Shown: positions 33,271-45,339, counted from the stretch's first letter. The stretch is 64,000 bases of DNA from Gnetum montanum (GCA_015680685.1 MNCI01017754.1:143320-207319); one strand, 5' to 3'. Numbers and translations: made by a program. Notes: generated by a model from the letters alone, not told the origin.

Positions 33271-34158
33271 TGATGAAGCACTAAACAGTTGATGCATCAA
33301 CTAGGCTGCATATACGAGGCCCCATATACGCAGCCACATCGACGCATCCGTCCATGCGTCTAGTGGCCCCATTTACGCAAAGCCTATTTTAACCTATAAA
33401 TAAGTGGGCTTCCACCACACTTAGGTACCTTTTTGGTAGTTGTAGCAAAGCTCTTGTAGTTTGTTTCTTCGAGAGTTAGAATATGTTCCAAAGGCCCATA
33501 GTAGGTGTAAGAAAGGTGTCTGGCTCTTTATTCGAGTGCTAATGTACCTGAGCCCATTGGCATGAACGACAATAAAGACTAGCTTTTCAAGCATTCCTTG
33601 TAGCAATTGGACTTAGTCATTTGATGCCTTTAATAGTTTAATATTTATATGCTTTAAGAATTCCTTAAGTTTCTATTGTTATTACTTTAATCACCATCGC
33701 TCTCTTATAGTTTGTAAAAACCATAAGTATGACCATCTCAAACATAAACCCAACACTTGGCAACCTAGCGACGCTTAATGTCTAGTAATCCAGTAGTGGC
33801 TAGGTGATGCTCAGGATGTGCATAAAAGATGGGATTGGATACCTATGCTAGGAAGAGTTAAGATATATATTATGATAACTATATATTATGTAATATTCCA
33901 TTCCTTACTTCCCATTTCAAGAATTAGCCGCTAGAAGATAAAGTGAAAAAGCCATAAAAATCATTTGCCTCAATCTCACTTAACCATCGCAATCAGAACA
34001 TCACAAGTGAGGTTGTGAAGACAATGACCATTCTACCCAAGGTTTTTCTAGTTAGGGTCTAGTGTATGCAAAGTGCTTATAGTCTATGGAATTCGATTGA
34101 TGTGTGTGAACGCATATGATTCGCATGGTTGGGCATAGGGGTACCTAGCCACTTATGA
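33271..34158 (+). repeat. RE5 5' LTR
   Basis: TGATGAAGCA to CCACTTATGA (last bases changed from CTCATCA). U3 has GCATATACGAGGCC / GGCCCCATATACGC motifs (33300-33380). TATA box AACCTATAAATAAG is at 33391-33404. U5 as in the other elements. Confidence 0.93.
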
Positions 34159-34176
34159 TTGGCACCATTGCTGGGG
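34159..34176 (+). promoter_or_regulatory. RE5 primer-binding site
   Basis: TTGGCACCATTGCTGGGG, a tRNA-Asp-type site differing from TGGCGCCGTTGCCGGGGA by C/T and G/A changes only. Confidence 0.8.
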
Positions 34177-34322
34177 ATTGTTAGTCTTACATGTGCCATC
34201 TAACCTTAGCAAAATTATCATTCACGTCATTGGAAGGAACCCAGGATAGTAAAATCTATGCACGCTAGGCAACCTAAGTAAAAATTAAGGTACACCAATT
34301 AGTGGATTATCTAACATCCAAC

Positions 34323-36400
34323 ATGTCTTTTTCTCACAGGTGAGATGGATCCAAGCCATTGGTGCCACAAGAATGTCAAGTGGTATACACGCATCTAGAT
34401 GAATATGTCCCTGACTTCACCTTTATCCTACATCAGGATGAGCATATGCACTGGCGGGACATGAAAGGCAACATCATACTATCACCTAACAGATCGGCTC
34501 CTAGAATGTTGTTTCATAATCTTGCCAGACTTGGCATTTAGGACCACAGTGTGGATTATGTCATGGAGGACCATGACTACTGGGACTATCATGCCACTGA
34601 GGCCCAATGTGTACGAGACTAGCAGCAGGTAGAAAAGTATGAACACATGAAGGGAAAAAAGTTTAGTAATCCCTTATTCTTGCAAGGGTTGCAAGATGAT
34701 GGGGAACCTATCTTTCATGATTCCCATTCTACCAAAGTTCCTTTGGGACATCAAATCATTCAATCCATCATTCAGAACAAGCAATAAAGTGTTTGGGATG
34801 CCTAGGAGGATGGAGGGTCATGAAGGAGAGGTCATGGCACAAGCAAATATGGGCATGAAGATTGAGGCTGTCATTAGAGTAGAGGGAGAGATCGATGTTG
34901 GGGCAGTGGCGACTCTTCTCCCTCTTCTCCATCCTCTAGCTCCCCTCCACCTTCATCCAAGTTTGACTCTGATTGTGACCATAGTAGAAGGGAGTGAGGT
35001 GATGGTGATCAAAAGGATCGAAGGGAACAACGTGAGGGAGTACATGACCAATCACATGAACCTCACCGTCAAGGAATGGGAGGCAACCAAAATCATCATA
35101 GACACCATGGCCTTCAGTAGGACTATGACTCAGATGAACCATTGTTTGCTACTAGAAGCATGCTCCATATCGCAGAGGTAGTTCAAATACCTAGTCTGCA
35201 CTTGAATAATAGTTAGATCAAGCACATTGACATGAATAACATCCCCAAATTTGAAGAGGGATATAATTGTGATCCACAAAATCACCTGCAAGCATTTCAT
35301 GATTCTTGCACCCTGCAGAACATCAATAATGATTGGAAAAAACTTAAGTTATTCCCTTGCACACTCATCAAAGAAGAAAAAAGCTGGTACCAGTCTTTGG
35401 AGCTGGAACCAATCAGAAGATGGAGTGGGATGCTGGAAAGCTTCAATGACAAGCATCAAACCTACTCCAGAGTGGCGAACCCAAGACACCAAATCCAAGG
35501 GTGGAAGCAAGGTAGTCATGAACCCTTGGATGCAACCATGAGTAGATACTACTCACTATTGCATCAATGCCTTGGTCATGGCTACTCTCATCAGGCACAA
35601 CTTCATCATATCATTGATGGGATTCGCTTTGAAATTACAAAGACCCTTGGCGTGTAGGCCCAAGGACGACTATCAAAACTAAGGACCCATCAACTACAAC
35701 ACCTAATTGAGCAAGTGGCTAAAGAAGAGGGGGAACTTAGAAAGAAGGAGAGTGCAAAGGAGTTTAATCGGGATCCCTCCATCAGAAAGAGGGAGGTCCG
35801 ATTTTGTGAAGATGAGGAGGAATCACCACTGGATGCAACAGTACACTGAAAAACCTTGTCCCTATAGAAATTTTCTTTTGAAATATTGGCAAAGGTTAAC
35901 AAGATGTGGGGCTCTTTGGAAAAAAAATTTCAAAGTGTTCTAAAAATCACAGAGGAGTCTAGAGAGCAAGGTAATGATCATGATTGGCATAGGAAGAAGG
36001 AAGCTGAACGTGCCCATCATAAAGTTAAGGGTAAAGTTGTTGTAGTAGAATAGGTTATGAACTTTGATACAGAGGAAGATGATGAATGTGACATATGCAA
36101 ATATGAACATCCTAAGGGGTGTTTTCCCATGGTGTTACATATACAAGAGTCGGGGGTATATGCATTGAATTTTCACTTGGCAAAGAGGCAAACACCCCAA
36201 AGGTTGCCTTACCCAAAAGGCAACCCTAGGCAGTTCCATCAGCAGTAAGGATATTATCCAAGTGGATTTCCACTGCAACGTTATGAATACTTTTAGCAAT
36301 GGAAGCACCCACAAGCGTGGGGGATGCCACCTCCAAGGCAATAGTACCCTTACCGACAACTAGATCCCTATGGGTACTAAGTTTAGCAACCAGTCTTCCT
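34323..36400 (+). pseudogene. gag: RE5 gag
   Basis: ATG at 34323 in frame with the conserved VPQECQVVYTHLDEYVPDFT and MHWRDMKGNIIL (34359-34541 open). Ser/Pro- then Asp/Arg/His-rich linker. Capsid-like domain in a 141-codon open stretch (35232-35657): NNIPKFEEGYNCDPQNHLQA, SWYQSLELEPIRRWSGMLES, DATMSRYYSLLHQCLGHGYS. Then LIEQVAKEEGELRKKESAKE. The zinc-knuckle-like CDICKYEHPKGC is intact at 36087-36122, followed by HIQESGVYALN. The Gln/Pro-rich tail ends near LDPYGY. One frame holds to about 36480, with about 15 stops. Confidence 0.88.
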
Positions 36401-36487
36401 GCAAGCCTCTTCCAGTCACGCAACCTTTTAGAATTATTACCACCCCCTAGAATATTTTCAACCATAGTCTTCATTACCTAGGGGTGA

Positions 36488-36508
36488 GGGGGGGGGGGGG
36501 GGGGGGGG
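36488..36508. repeat. 21-nt poly-G run in RE5 gag-protease linker
   Basis: Twenty-one consecutive G between gag and protease. Gag is in one frame before it and the Pro-rich linker in another after it, so the run is probably where one frame shift occurred. Such runs are also prone to sequencing error. Confidence 0.9.
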
Positions 36509-36837
36509 AAAGGCCCACATCTCTACTATCCTCCATCACCTTCTCCTACCATCCCTACTTAGCAACACCCCACTCAATTACCACCTACTCTACCTATGCA
36601 TGGAAAAATACCACCACATCAAGAGCAACGCAATGCTACGAGGTCTATCAACGTACAACCGGCCCCTCAGCCAAGTGGACTAGAAGTGAAGCCACAGAAA
36701 CATCCATTTTTTGGCCCAATAACCTAAGCATACCCTCACACACACATGTGGCTAGTGCCTCCGAACCTCAAATATCCTCCACTATTCTACCCTTCAAGTA
36801 GCCTTCAAACCAAACTCCCTCCAACGTACAAACAATC

Positions 36838-37765
36838 ATGCTCACACACGTCGTGATCGACTGGATAAAGGCAAGTCATCTTCCCAGAAAATTGACTAAT
36901 CTGGGAAGCCCCCTCATCTATCTTAAGGTGGCAGGAAATGAGCCATGTAAATCTCTTCTGGATTCACGGTCAAGAGTCAATTTGATTTCACATGACATAT
37001 ATAAGACTTGGAACCTGTCCCTATTAAAGAAGAGCAACATTTGTCTTGAGCTAGCTAACCAATCCATTACTATTCCCTTGGGATTGGTGGAGGACATTGT
37101 GACCACCATTTATAGGTGGTCCTATCCTACTAACTTCCTCATCATCCGTGTTGAGAATTGCAAGGGGAACTTCCCAATCATAATGGGAAGAGCCTGGCTG
37201 AGCACGGTGGATGCAAGATTTGGGCTCCGAGACCTTTTTCTTAAAATTTCAAAGGAAATTCCTTTTGGAAAAATTAAGAAGAACCGTGTTCCATGCATCG
37301 TGTACAATGACTCCGGGTGCAACTGTGTGTAGCAGCTATGGTCCGCTGAGCGGACATCTATTCAAGCATGCAGTCAATGTACTAAGGAATCACAAGTTCA
37401 ACAATGCCTGTATGCAGCAGCCATAAATCAAGAAGGCACCTAGTGGCTGACTGCTGATCTTGCTAGTAGCACTTTGTGCATGGAACCATTTGAAGGGCTT
37501 GTATGCACCTATGTAGAAAGCATGGATGATTTGGAAGAGGTTCATCAACAAGTATCCATTGTTGATGATCGTGATGATTGGGGAAAGTTGCAAATCCTTG
37601 AAATTTTTAAACAAGAGCCCTTGGAACTCAAACCCTTACTGACCCACTTAAAATATGCATTTTTGCATAATGGAAAACCGGTGATTATCAATGCCACCCT
37701 TTCTTCTAAACAAAAGAGGAAGTTGCTAAATGTGGTGAACAAATGGAAATTTGCTTTTGCATAGT
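36838..37765 (+). pseudogene. pol: RE5 aspartic protease
   Basis: Open 165 codons (36838-37332): MLTHVVIDWIKASHLPRK, then CKSLLDSRSRVNLISHDIYK. The catalytic D-S-G reads D-S-R. Then GLVEDIVTTIYRWSYPTNF, NFPIIMGRAWLSTVDARFG and RVPCIVYNDSGCNCV. A second open part (37474-37764) has CTYVESMDDLEEVHQQ and the basic linker TLSSKQKRKLLNVVNKW before RT. Apart from the Gly-to-Arg change this is the best preserved protease in the window. Confidence 0.88.
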
Positions 37766-37769
37766 CATA

Positions 37770-39096
37770 TCTTGAATTAATAGGAGTGGATCCTAGGGTT
37801 TGCCAACATCAGATTTATATTGACCCCTCCATGAAGCCACAATGATAACCACAAAGGCAATTGAACCCTAAATTGAAGCAAGTTGTCAAAGATGAAATCG
37901 AGAAGTTGCTAAAAGCAGGGCTCATCTACTCATTGCCGATAGTGAATGGGTGAGCCCACTCATTATTATGCCAAAGAAGGGTGGAAAATGGAGGGTCTGT
38001 ATAGATTTTCGATTACTCAACATGGCGACCTTCAAAGATCACTTTTTGGTCCCATTTGTGGACCAAGTGTTAGATACCATTGTGGGGCATCGTTATTATA
38101 GCTTTTTAGACGGTTATAGTGGCTATAACCAAATCCAAATTGTGCCAAAAGACCAGGTCAAGACAACCTTCACAAGTCCCTGGGGGACTTTTGCATACAA
38201 AAGGATGCCCTTTGGCTTGTGTAATGTGCCTGCCACTTTCCAACACCTTATCCTCAGCATCTTCTAGCAACAAATTGGCAATGGGGTAGAAGCTGTCATG
38301 TATGACTTCTCTAGCAATGGAGCCACGTTTGATCAATCCTTGAACTACCTTGAGCAAGTTTTAAAAAGATGTGTGGAAACTAATCTATAGCTCAACTAGT
38401 AGAAAAGCTACTTAATGGTCCAAGAGGGTATTGTGCTAAGGCACCGTATTTCACAAATAGGGATTAGCGTGGATCTTAAAAAAATTAGGGTCTTCCAAGG
38501 AATCACTAGCTAACTAAGCGCAGTAAAAGATGTTCAATCATTCCTTGGCCACACTGGTTACTATTGGAACTTCATCAAGAATTTCTCAAAGATCGCCAAG
38601 CAGTTGGTGGAACTCACAAAGAAAGGTTCTCCGTTTGTCTAGACCAGGGAATGTGAATCTGCATTCCAAACACTTAAATAGAAACTCATAGAGACTCTAG
38701 TTCTATGGGCACCTGATTGGTCCAAACCCTTCCACATCATGATGAATTCATCCAACTATGCATTGGGAGTTGTGCTCACACAGTGGGATGACAAGAAACA
38801 CCCATACTATATTCACTGTGCAAGCCGTAGCATTGTGGGTGCTGAACTTAACTACACCAACACTAAAAAGGAGTTAATGGTGGTAGTGTTTGCCTTGGAA
38901 AAATTTTGACACTATGTGCTCAGGTACAAGGTGTTCATGCATACCAACCATAGTGCCATCTAGTTCCTGATGAAAACACCAATGGTAAGCCCCCACATCA
39001 TCCAGTGGCTGGTGATTCTTCAAGAATTTGACCTCATTATGGTAGATCAGAAGGGAACCGAGAATGTGGTTGCTGACCACTTGTCTCGGTTGTGAT
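37770..39096 (+). pseudogene. pol: RE5 reverse transcriptase and RNase H
   Basis: LNPKLKQVVKDEIEKLLKAG in the protease frame; a one-base loss at about 37927 shifts into the frame of SPLIIMPKKGGKWRVCIDFR. FRLLNMATFKDHF, YYSFLDGYSGYNQI, TTFTSPWGTFAYKRMPFGLC (37950-38267 open). The catalytic box reads VMYDF in place of FMDD-like sequence (about 38297). RNase H: FHIMMNSSNYALGVVLTQWD, with the first catalytic Asp changed to Asn, then LNYTNTKKELMVVVFALEKF, ending VADHLSRL (about 39090). Inactive by both residue changes and stops. Confidence 0.88.
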
Positions 39097-40197
39097 AGGA
39101 TAACACTAAAGAAGAGGATCCACTCTCTGACCAATTTTTAGATGAACTCCTCTTCACGAGGGCGGTCGATCTATAGGTGCCCAAAGAATCACCTTGGTTC
39201 AGCCACATCCTCACCTATTTCACAACTCAGGTATTGCCAAAGGAGTGGGACCATCGGTAGAAATAATAATTTTTCCATAAGGCCAAGCACTTCATGGAAA
39301 TCAATGGCCACCTTTATAAGATGTGTGTAGATGGCCTAGTTCGATGGTGTGTCGCTAATGATGATACAATATGCATCCTCCAAGATGCTGACAAGGGTCC
39401 TTGTGGGGGCCACTATGTTGGACGACGCATGGCCATTAAGATCCTGCTTTTAGGATATTACTGGCCTACAATTTTCAGGGATGCAAAATGGTTTGCCCGC
39501 TCCTATGAACAATGCCAGAGAGACAGTGGGATGACTACACGAATGGAGGAACCTCAATAGTGGATCCAACCAATATAGCCCTTTGACATCTAGGGCATTG
39601 ATTTCATGGATCCCATCACACCCCTGTCCAATGGGAAGGCGTACATCATTGTCACTATGGACTATTGCACAAAGTGGAAAAAGGTGGTTGCTGTCATCCA
39701 TTGTTCCTCAAACACTGCCACACGATTTGTCCAACAACAAATCGTAAATAGGTTAGGATTGCCACGTGCACTCATCTCCAATAATGAAGCACATTTCACA
39801 GGCACCACATTTCGTAAACTCATGCAACACTTGGGTGTTACCCATAAATTTACAACACCTTATCACCCCCATAAACTTAATGATGCCCTCTGGGCCTATC
39901 ACTCCACTTGGAAACTTCCTATAGGTTGCTCTCCCTATTAGTTAGTGTACGGTAAGCTACCGAAACTTCCAATCTAGGTAGAACTCTAAACACTATCTAC
40001 AGCCTGTGACTTGGGTCTTGACCTACCACTAGCACAATGCGAATGACTTATCAACCTNCAATCGGCAACAATTAAAACCTTTCCATGAACTCCACCCAAC
40101 TAGTGCTACCACCTCATCGTCACTGGGACAACCTCATTCCATTTTTTGAGTCTCCTCCTTCCAGCCTAGTTGTGGGGGAGACTATCCTCCATGTTGA
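39097..40197 (+). pseudogene. pol: RE5 integrase with two deletions
   Basis: DADKGPCGGHYVGRRMAIKI with GYYWPTIFRDAKWFA and C-x2-C (39294-39560). Core: IDFMDPITPLSNGKAYIIV; second Asp region reads ISNNEAHFTG (Asp to Asn). Then YHPH joins directly to KLNDALWAYHSTWK, so about 35 residues including the catalytic Glu region are deleted (39868). A second loss occurs at the undetermined base 40058: LINL jumps to a late segment with QQLKPFHE, removing about 90 residues of the C-terminal domain. Ends GGDYPPC and TGA at 40195-40197. Confidence 0.85.
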
Positions 40198-41707
40198 TCC
40201 ACTCTACTACGCTCCTCACTATTTTTGGAACTTTTTGTTTTACACTTTTTTTTTCAACATCATTCAAATGTTTGCCAATTCTTACTAAATTTTCCTTTCT
40301 TTAATTACTTTTCCATTTTTTTGTTGCTTATTTATGTGTGTGTGTATGTTTAATTTCCAATGGGTTGCTAATAAGTCGTCTTATTGTCCTCAGGTGTATG
40401 GTGCGGATGGTTTTCATTGCGATGGGTCACATGAAATGGTCCACCTATTTTATCTCACTCCCACCCTCGCATTGTTGTTCTTGGAATTTACGTCTACTTT
40501 AATCTCATAAAATTAGCAGTGAGTCCACATCATCCACCCATTCATCCACTTCATGGTTTTCCTCCCTTTGGAAAGATGCAAGCCCTTCACTTAAAAACAT
40601 TTTAATTGATGTGTGAGTTCTGTACCTTCCAGACTAGGGATGACCCAATGGTTTGAATCGGGTGTGACTTCAAGGGGAATGCAGCATTCATTGTTATCTT
40701 TTATCCCCTGGGTTGTGAGAGTGCCCTTACAAATTTTTTACCACTCCAAGTTCTTTTCTACAAGGAAGCTCTTTGACAATTTGACCTTGCATGGTGTGGT
40801 CCTCATTGCAAAAACCCAAAAAAAAAACATGAGGATTCAAAGCACATCCCTTGGTCAAATGCATGCAACCAAGCATGGGTCTTTGCATGGTGTGGTTTCC
40901 ACGAAATAAAAATAAACACAAAAATAAAATCCTAACTATGTGGGAATTCAAAGCACACCACTTAGACTGCCTCTCATAGGCCACAAGCACTAATTATGGG
41001 ACTCATTTCGTCCCCTCTAACTCAGTCCCATTTCACTTCCTTCCTCTCCCACCTATTGGAGTGGTGGTTCTCTATGGGTGCATTCTTGTACACTTGGGGG
41101 ATGGACAAGTCTTCACATGTTGTTGCGATGTCACTGTATGTGGTTGGTTTTGGGTTTGAACTCGGAAAAGTTCCTATTGGGTCACTTAACCATAACTTCA
41201 TACAGGGGTTTCATGTGACTGATAATTGAAATTTTAATTCTCATTCCTCTCTCTTCATCCATTTCTCTCCATGACTCACCTCACTTCCCGTGTATGTTTT
41301 GATAGTTTGTCGTGACTTCCATGAACTCCTCATGCTTCGGCAGGTTCTCATGGATGGGAGTATTAACTTGCGATCACCATTTCTTAACCCTAGGGCCCAC
41401 AGACTTCGGGGTTGAGGATATGCAAGGGCTACTAAGGCTATCACCTACTATGGGGAGGACCTACTTGCATATCTGTGGTCCCATTTGTTAGTCTCCCATC
41501 CTTTTGATTTTTTGGTTGATTGTTCTCATGATACCCATCGCTCGATTTCTTCTCTGTAGGGTTCTTTTTCACACCATTCTCCTACTTTTGACTCCTTTTC
41601 TCATCCCACTTACCTTCCCCTTGCTCCCAGCCGAGATCTCAATCTCTCCAGCTCCTAAACTACTCCAATTTGGTGTTTTTTAATCAATTTGTTTGGGCTT
41701 CCTTTGT
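40198..41707 (+). other. RE5 3' noncoding region
   Basis: A TTTTTGTTTTACAC remnant (40222-40250) and a TG microsatellite (40334-40350) open the region, as in RE1 and RE3. The conserved purine block CTACTATGGGGAGGACC lies at 41446-41462. Short ORFs are present, none of them shared in frame with sister elements. No gene supported. Confidence 0.6.
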
Positions 41708-41820
41708 TGGATCAATGCTGGTCAATGGGTGCGACTCCCTGTGTATACAGGGCCCCATATACCCAGCCCCTTGCATGTACATGGCCTTGTCGATGCAGCC
41801 ATAAACCTCTATGTATACCC
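41708..41820 (+). promoter_or_regulatory. RE5 internal U3-like promoter block
   Basis: GGGCCCCATATACCCAGCC and GGCCTTGTCGATGCAGCC resemble the motifs of this element's own LTR U3 (GGCCCCATATACGCAGCC), and TCTATGTATACCCC (41808-41821) stands where the LTR has its TATA box. RE4 has the equivalent block. RE1 and RE3, which lack ORFX, do not. Promoter function is inferred. Confidence 0.5.
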
Positions 41821-41962
41821 CATTGCACCTTACATTTTTGCTCATTCTGCAACCAAATTGGGGGTAGATTTTTCAATTTTTCTACCTCACTTCTTCCCAA
41901 GTACCTACGTTTTCTATTGCACATCCACATCAACCTATCCTTCCCCTCTTTCACAATCGGAG

Positions 41963-42240
41963 GTATGCTCTTAGTTGTAGGGGGTGAGGTCTATTGTAAT
42001 AACAATTAAAATTAAATTTAATATATATAGACTTACCACCTCTTAAAGGGAGAAACAAAAACAATATTCTAACCCCAACTCATGCCTTATTCTTTTTGGT
42101 TTTAACCCATCAACTAATACTTTGGGAAATTTAATGGGATGCACGTGCTAGTACCATAACCCAGTCAAAATGAGAAAGTGTATGAGGGCCATTTTGAGCA
42201 AATTGTACACAGTTTAATTAATGGTTATGTTTGATTGCAA
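41963..42240 (+). other. RE5 probable ORFX leader intron
   Basis: Donor GGAG|GTATGC at 41963. The expected acceptor directly before the ATG reads GATTGCAA, an AG-to-AA change from the TGTGTGCAG kept in RE1 and RE3. Not proven to be spliced. Confidence 0.4.
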
Positions 42241-45095
42241 ATGGCAATGAAACTGAGGAATCCAAGGGGAGAAGGACCATCCCAACCAAGGAATAAGCAA
42301 CCAAGAATGGGAAGAGGGCAAGGTGTGCAGCACCCAGAGCATGCAGAGGGTTCCCATGCAACTGGCCCCCTCTACAAAGGGCCTGATGTGGAATCTATTC
42401 ATTAGATTCCTGAAGAGGAGATCCCTAGTGAACAATCGCAAGGGGATGAGACTCTGGCGATAATGCCACGGCTTGAGGTCACCTTGACCTAGGCATATCT
42501 TGATGCTATCAGGCCAAGGGAGGTGCAATAGATGGTCCTACAAGAGTTGAAATTTGGATCATTTCTTGGGAATGCACTGGAAGATATGAAGCTCCAATTG
42601 CAAAACTGTCCTATGTGGCCAATCATCACATCTAGTGGTGACAGGCATTTAGAAGAGACTTATATCTTCTAGACAAATTAGTAGCTGGGGTCCAGAGTAA
42701 AAATCAAGGAAATCTATGTCTCTTACTCTGTGGAAGTGATCGTACAGGCTCTGGGATTGCCTAAGACCAAAGTTGATGTGGCAGAGATCCCTAAGCAAGC
42801 AGATCCTGAGGTAAAAGGGGAATGGATCAGGCGGTGCTATGTGGTAGATCGCAAAGAGTTTGACACTTTGACCACCGCAAAGAGGGTATATTCAAAAATC
42901 ATGTCTTACCATTTGACCCCAACGGTAAGACTGAGTAAGATCACTACCTTCTCTTCTCATGCATGTGCCACTCTAAGTGGGAAATTTTCCATGAGCCTTC
43001 CACAATTATTATTTTTGGAGATTGAGAAAAGGTTCACCAAAAGCGAATGTGGAAGGTGGGCTCTACCCTTTCCTTAATTAATTAGAAAATTATGCAAATG
43101 GGCAAGGATAACATGGTACACCAACGATACACTTCGGCATGCCTTGATTTCCTTGTGGCAGGAAATGATGAAAGACAGGACTTCAGCCATCACACAAACT
43201 AAGGAAGAGCAGCAACCACCTCCACCACCTACACAAACAACGAGGTCAGCTTTGCAAACAATCACAGAACATATATGAAAAATTCGGTAATTGCTCTTTA
43301 GCCAACAAGAGAAATCTGGAGGGACCAATGGAGGAGAAGACCCTTCGGTCTATCGACCTACAATGAGCCATTTGGAGCAAGTGGCTTGATCTGTGAGTCT
43401 ACTAGAAGGAGCAAGGCCAATGTTCTCTATCGCCTAGAAACAAGTACCAATAAGAACTGATCCTGTTATCCAAGAAGTAATGGTCTCTACCCAACAGTTA
43501 TTTCCTGAAATCTCAGGAAACACCGTTACTTTTTCGGTACAATCGGAGGATGGAGAGGGGGAAACTTTCCTAGTAATGTAGCACTAGGTACAAGAGATTG
43601 CAGCTGAAGTGGTTGCTGATATGATTTCTATGGCCCTCAATGCATTAGTGGTACGTGTACCAGATGTACATGGAATTGAAAACATACAAGTGTTCGCAGG
43701 GACTTCACATTATAGGATCAATGTAGCCCAACATGAAGAACTGTTGGATCGACTGGTTGGAACTGGGTAATTACTTCTGAATGTCTTTGATCTTCTAGAT
43801 AACATCACTACAACCTAGTCAGAGCTTCTCTTGGCAAGGTGTAAGAGCCTCATCTTATAGGGGAAACTCAAAGTTGCTCAAGCCAATTGTCAACGCTTGG
43901 CAACAGAAGTTGCCTAGTTAAGGGCCCAACTTGCCGATCCAACTCTCCTCAATTGTGAACTCACCAGATATGAAGCTTTTTAACAGCTTCAAGTCAAAAT
44001 CTAGATAGTTGAGGATGAGTGAGATTCAACAATCTTTGATAAGTCATTGGTAGATGCAAATGTGTATCATCTAAATAAGGATTTGAAAGAGGTTCAACAG
44101 GAGAATGTTAGGCTGAAAGTAGAAGTCCATCGCCTGTGCAATGTGAGTGCTGAAAATGAGCACATGAAAAGATTTATTTACCAATAACAAGAAGAGTTAG
44201 CTAGGGTGAATGCTGATGTGAGGAGGTTGGCCACCAAAAATCGAAATCTGTCTATGCAGGAGGTTTGAATCTTGTGACAAAAATAAGCCATCGAAATCAC
44301 CACTTGGAAAAATGAAGCCCTTGAGTTTGAAAAAGTTAAAAGTCATTACAAGGATCAAGTGGGATTGCAAAAGGAAGTAAATGAAAAATAACTTCAAGTC
44401 ATAAAGGCCAAGTTGAACCAAGCGCTCTAGCAGCTCTGAGAAGGAGGCAAGGTGTGGCAACCCATCTTTGATGGATTGAACACCTACAATCAAGCTGAGA
44501 TCCACCTCAAAGAATTGTAGGTTGAAGAAATGATAGAGTACATAAAGTTGGCCAACCTTTGCTATGCAAACTTGGCTATGCTAACAGCTGGGAGACCATA
44601 GTCTGACCTAGAAAAATAAGTGGCCACTTCATATTCTTTATACAAGGATGAGTTCCAAGAGCACAAAGTGATAAAACAAAAATTGGAAATAAAAAATGCG
44701 AAACTCGAGGTTCTCCGAACGTGTTTTGAAGGGTCATGTGTGGTTGCTGAGAAATTGGCATGATGAATTAATGACTACCAGCAACTATAGACATCAATCC
44801 ATGCATTCAACATTGAATGAAAAAAGTTCGTGGCCTGGTTTGTCAATTTGAAAGAACTCTTCCTTGCACATCAATACCCTTAGGAGGTTCCAGTCCTAGC
44901 ACACATTGGTGAAGCCGATTGGACAATGAAGGATCCTAGATGTAAGGAAAAAAAATGAGGGCTCTCTTGGAGGCATTTTGATTACCTCTGGAAGTTGCAG
45001 TTGCTGCGGGACAACCATCGTTTGTGCCACCACCGCCACATGTGCCAGAGGCTGGTAAAGGCCTATTAGAACCACTACCACCAGGGACGATATGA
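42241..45095 (+). pseudogene. RE5 ORFX: accessory protein with plant-transposon-protein-like domain and coiled coil
   Basis: ATG at 42241 opens a frame of about 950 codons that holds to 44950, where a run of eight A shifts it by one; it then ends GTI-TGA at 45093-45095. Residues 1-110 are basic and Gln/Glu-rich. Residues 115-290 (SYSVEVIVQALGLPKTKVDV, EWIRRCYVVDRKEFDTL, SLPQLLFLEIEKRF; 42730-43077 is open) resemble the 'putative plant transposon protein' domain. A Pro-rich hinge (EEQQPPPPPTQ) and a coiled coil (about 545-825, e.g. LKEVQQENVRLKVEVHRL) follow, with a hydrophobic/Pro tail. About 35 stops, mostly TAG. No membrane segment, so it is not env-like in structure despite its place. Role unknown. 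Confidence 0.78.
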
Positions 45096-45329
45096 TCTTC
45101 TCCAATAATTTTTGGATATTTCAGCACAACAGAGAATCCAAGATTGTCGAGGTGTTCAATTTTGTCTCTAAACACCACCATTTTGTAATTCGTCCTTTTC
45201 TATACACTTTGGCACTTAGTGCATCAGTAAAATTGGTGTTATGTCATGTGTGTCAAGTCATGTGTGTTGTAATAAGAAGTCCATACCTTCCAAATTGTAG
45301 AGGAACTCGAGGACATGTTTTTACTCATT

Positions 45330-45339
45330 CGTGGGGGTA
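45330..45339 (+). promoter_or_regulatory. RE5 polypurine tract
   Basis: CGTGGGGGTA abuts the 3' LTR start at 45340. Confidence 0.8.

Noticed and set aside
36488-36508. Poly-G as a programmed frameshift site between gag and protease
   Set aside because: RE4 keeps gag and protease in one frame without such a run, so it is more likely a chance expansion or a sequencing problem.
41689-42009. Three overlapping ORFs around the RE5 internal promoter block
   Set aside because: They run over the U3-like motifs and the leader intron on both strands, and RE4 has no matching frame.
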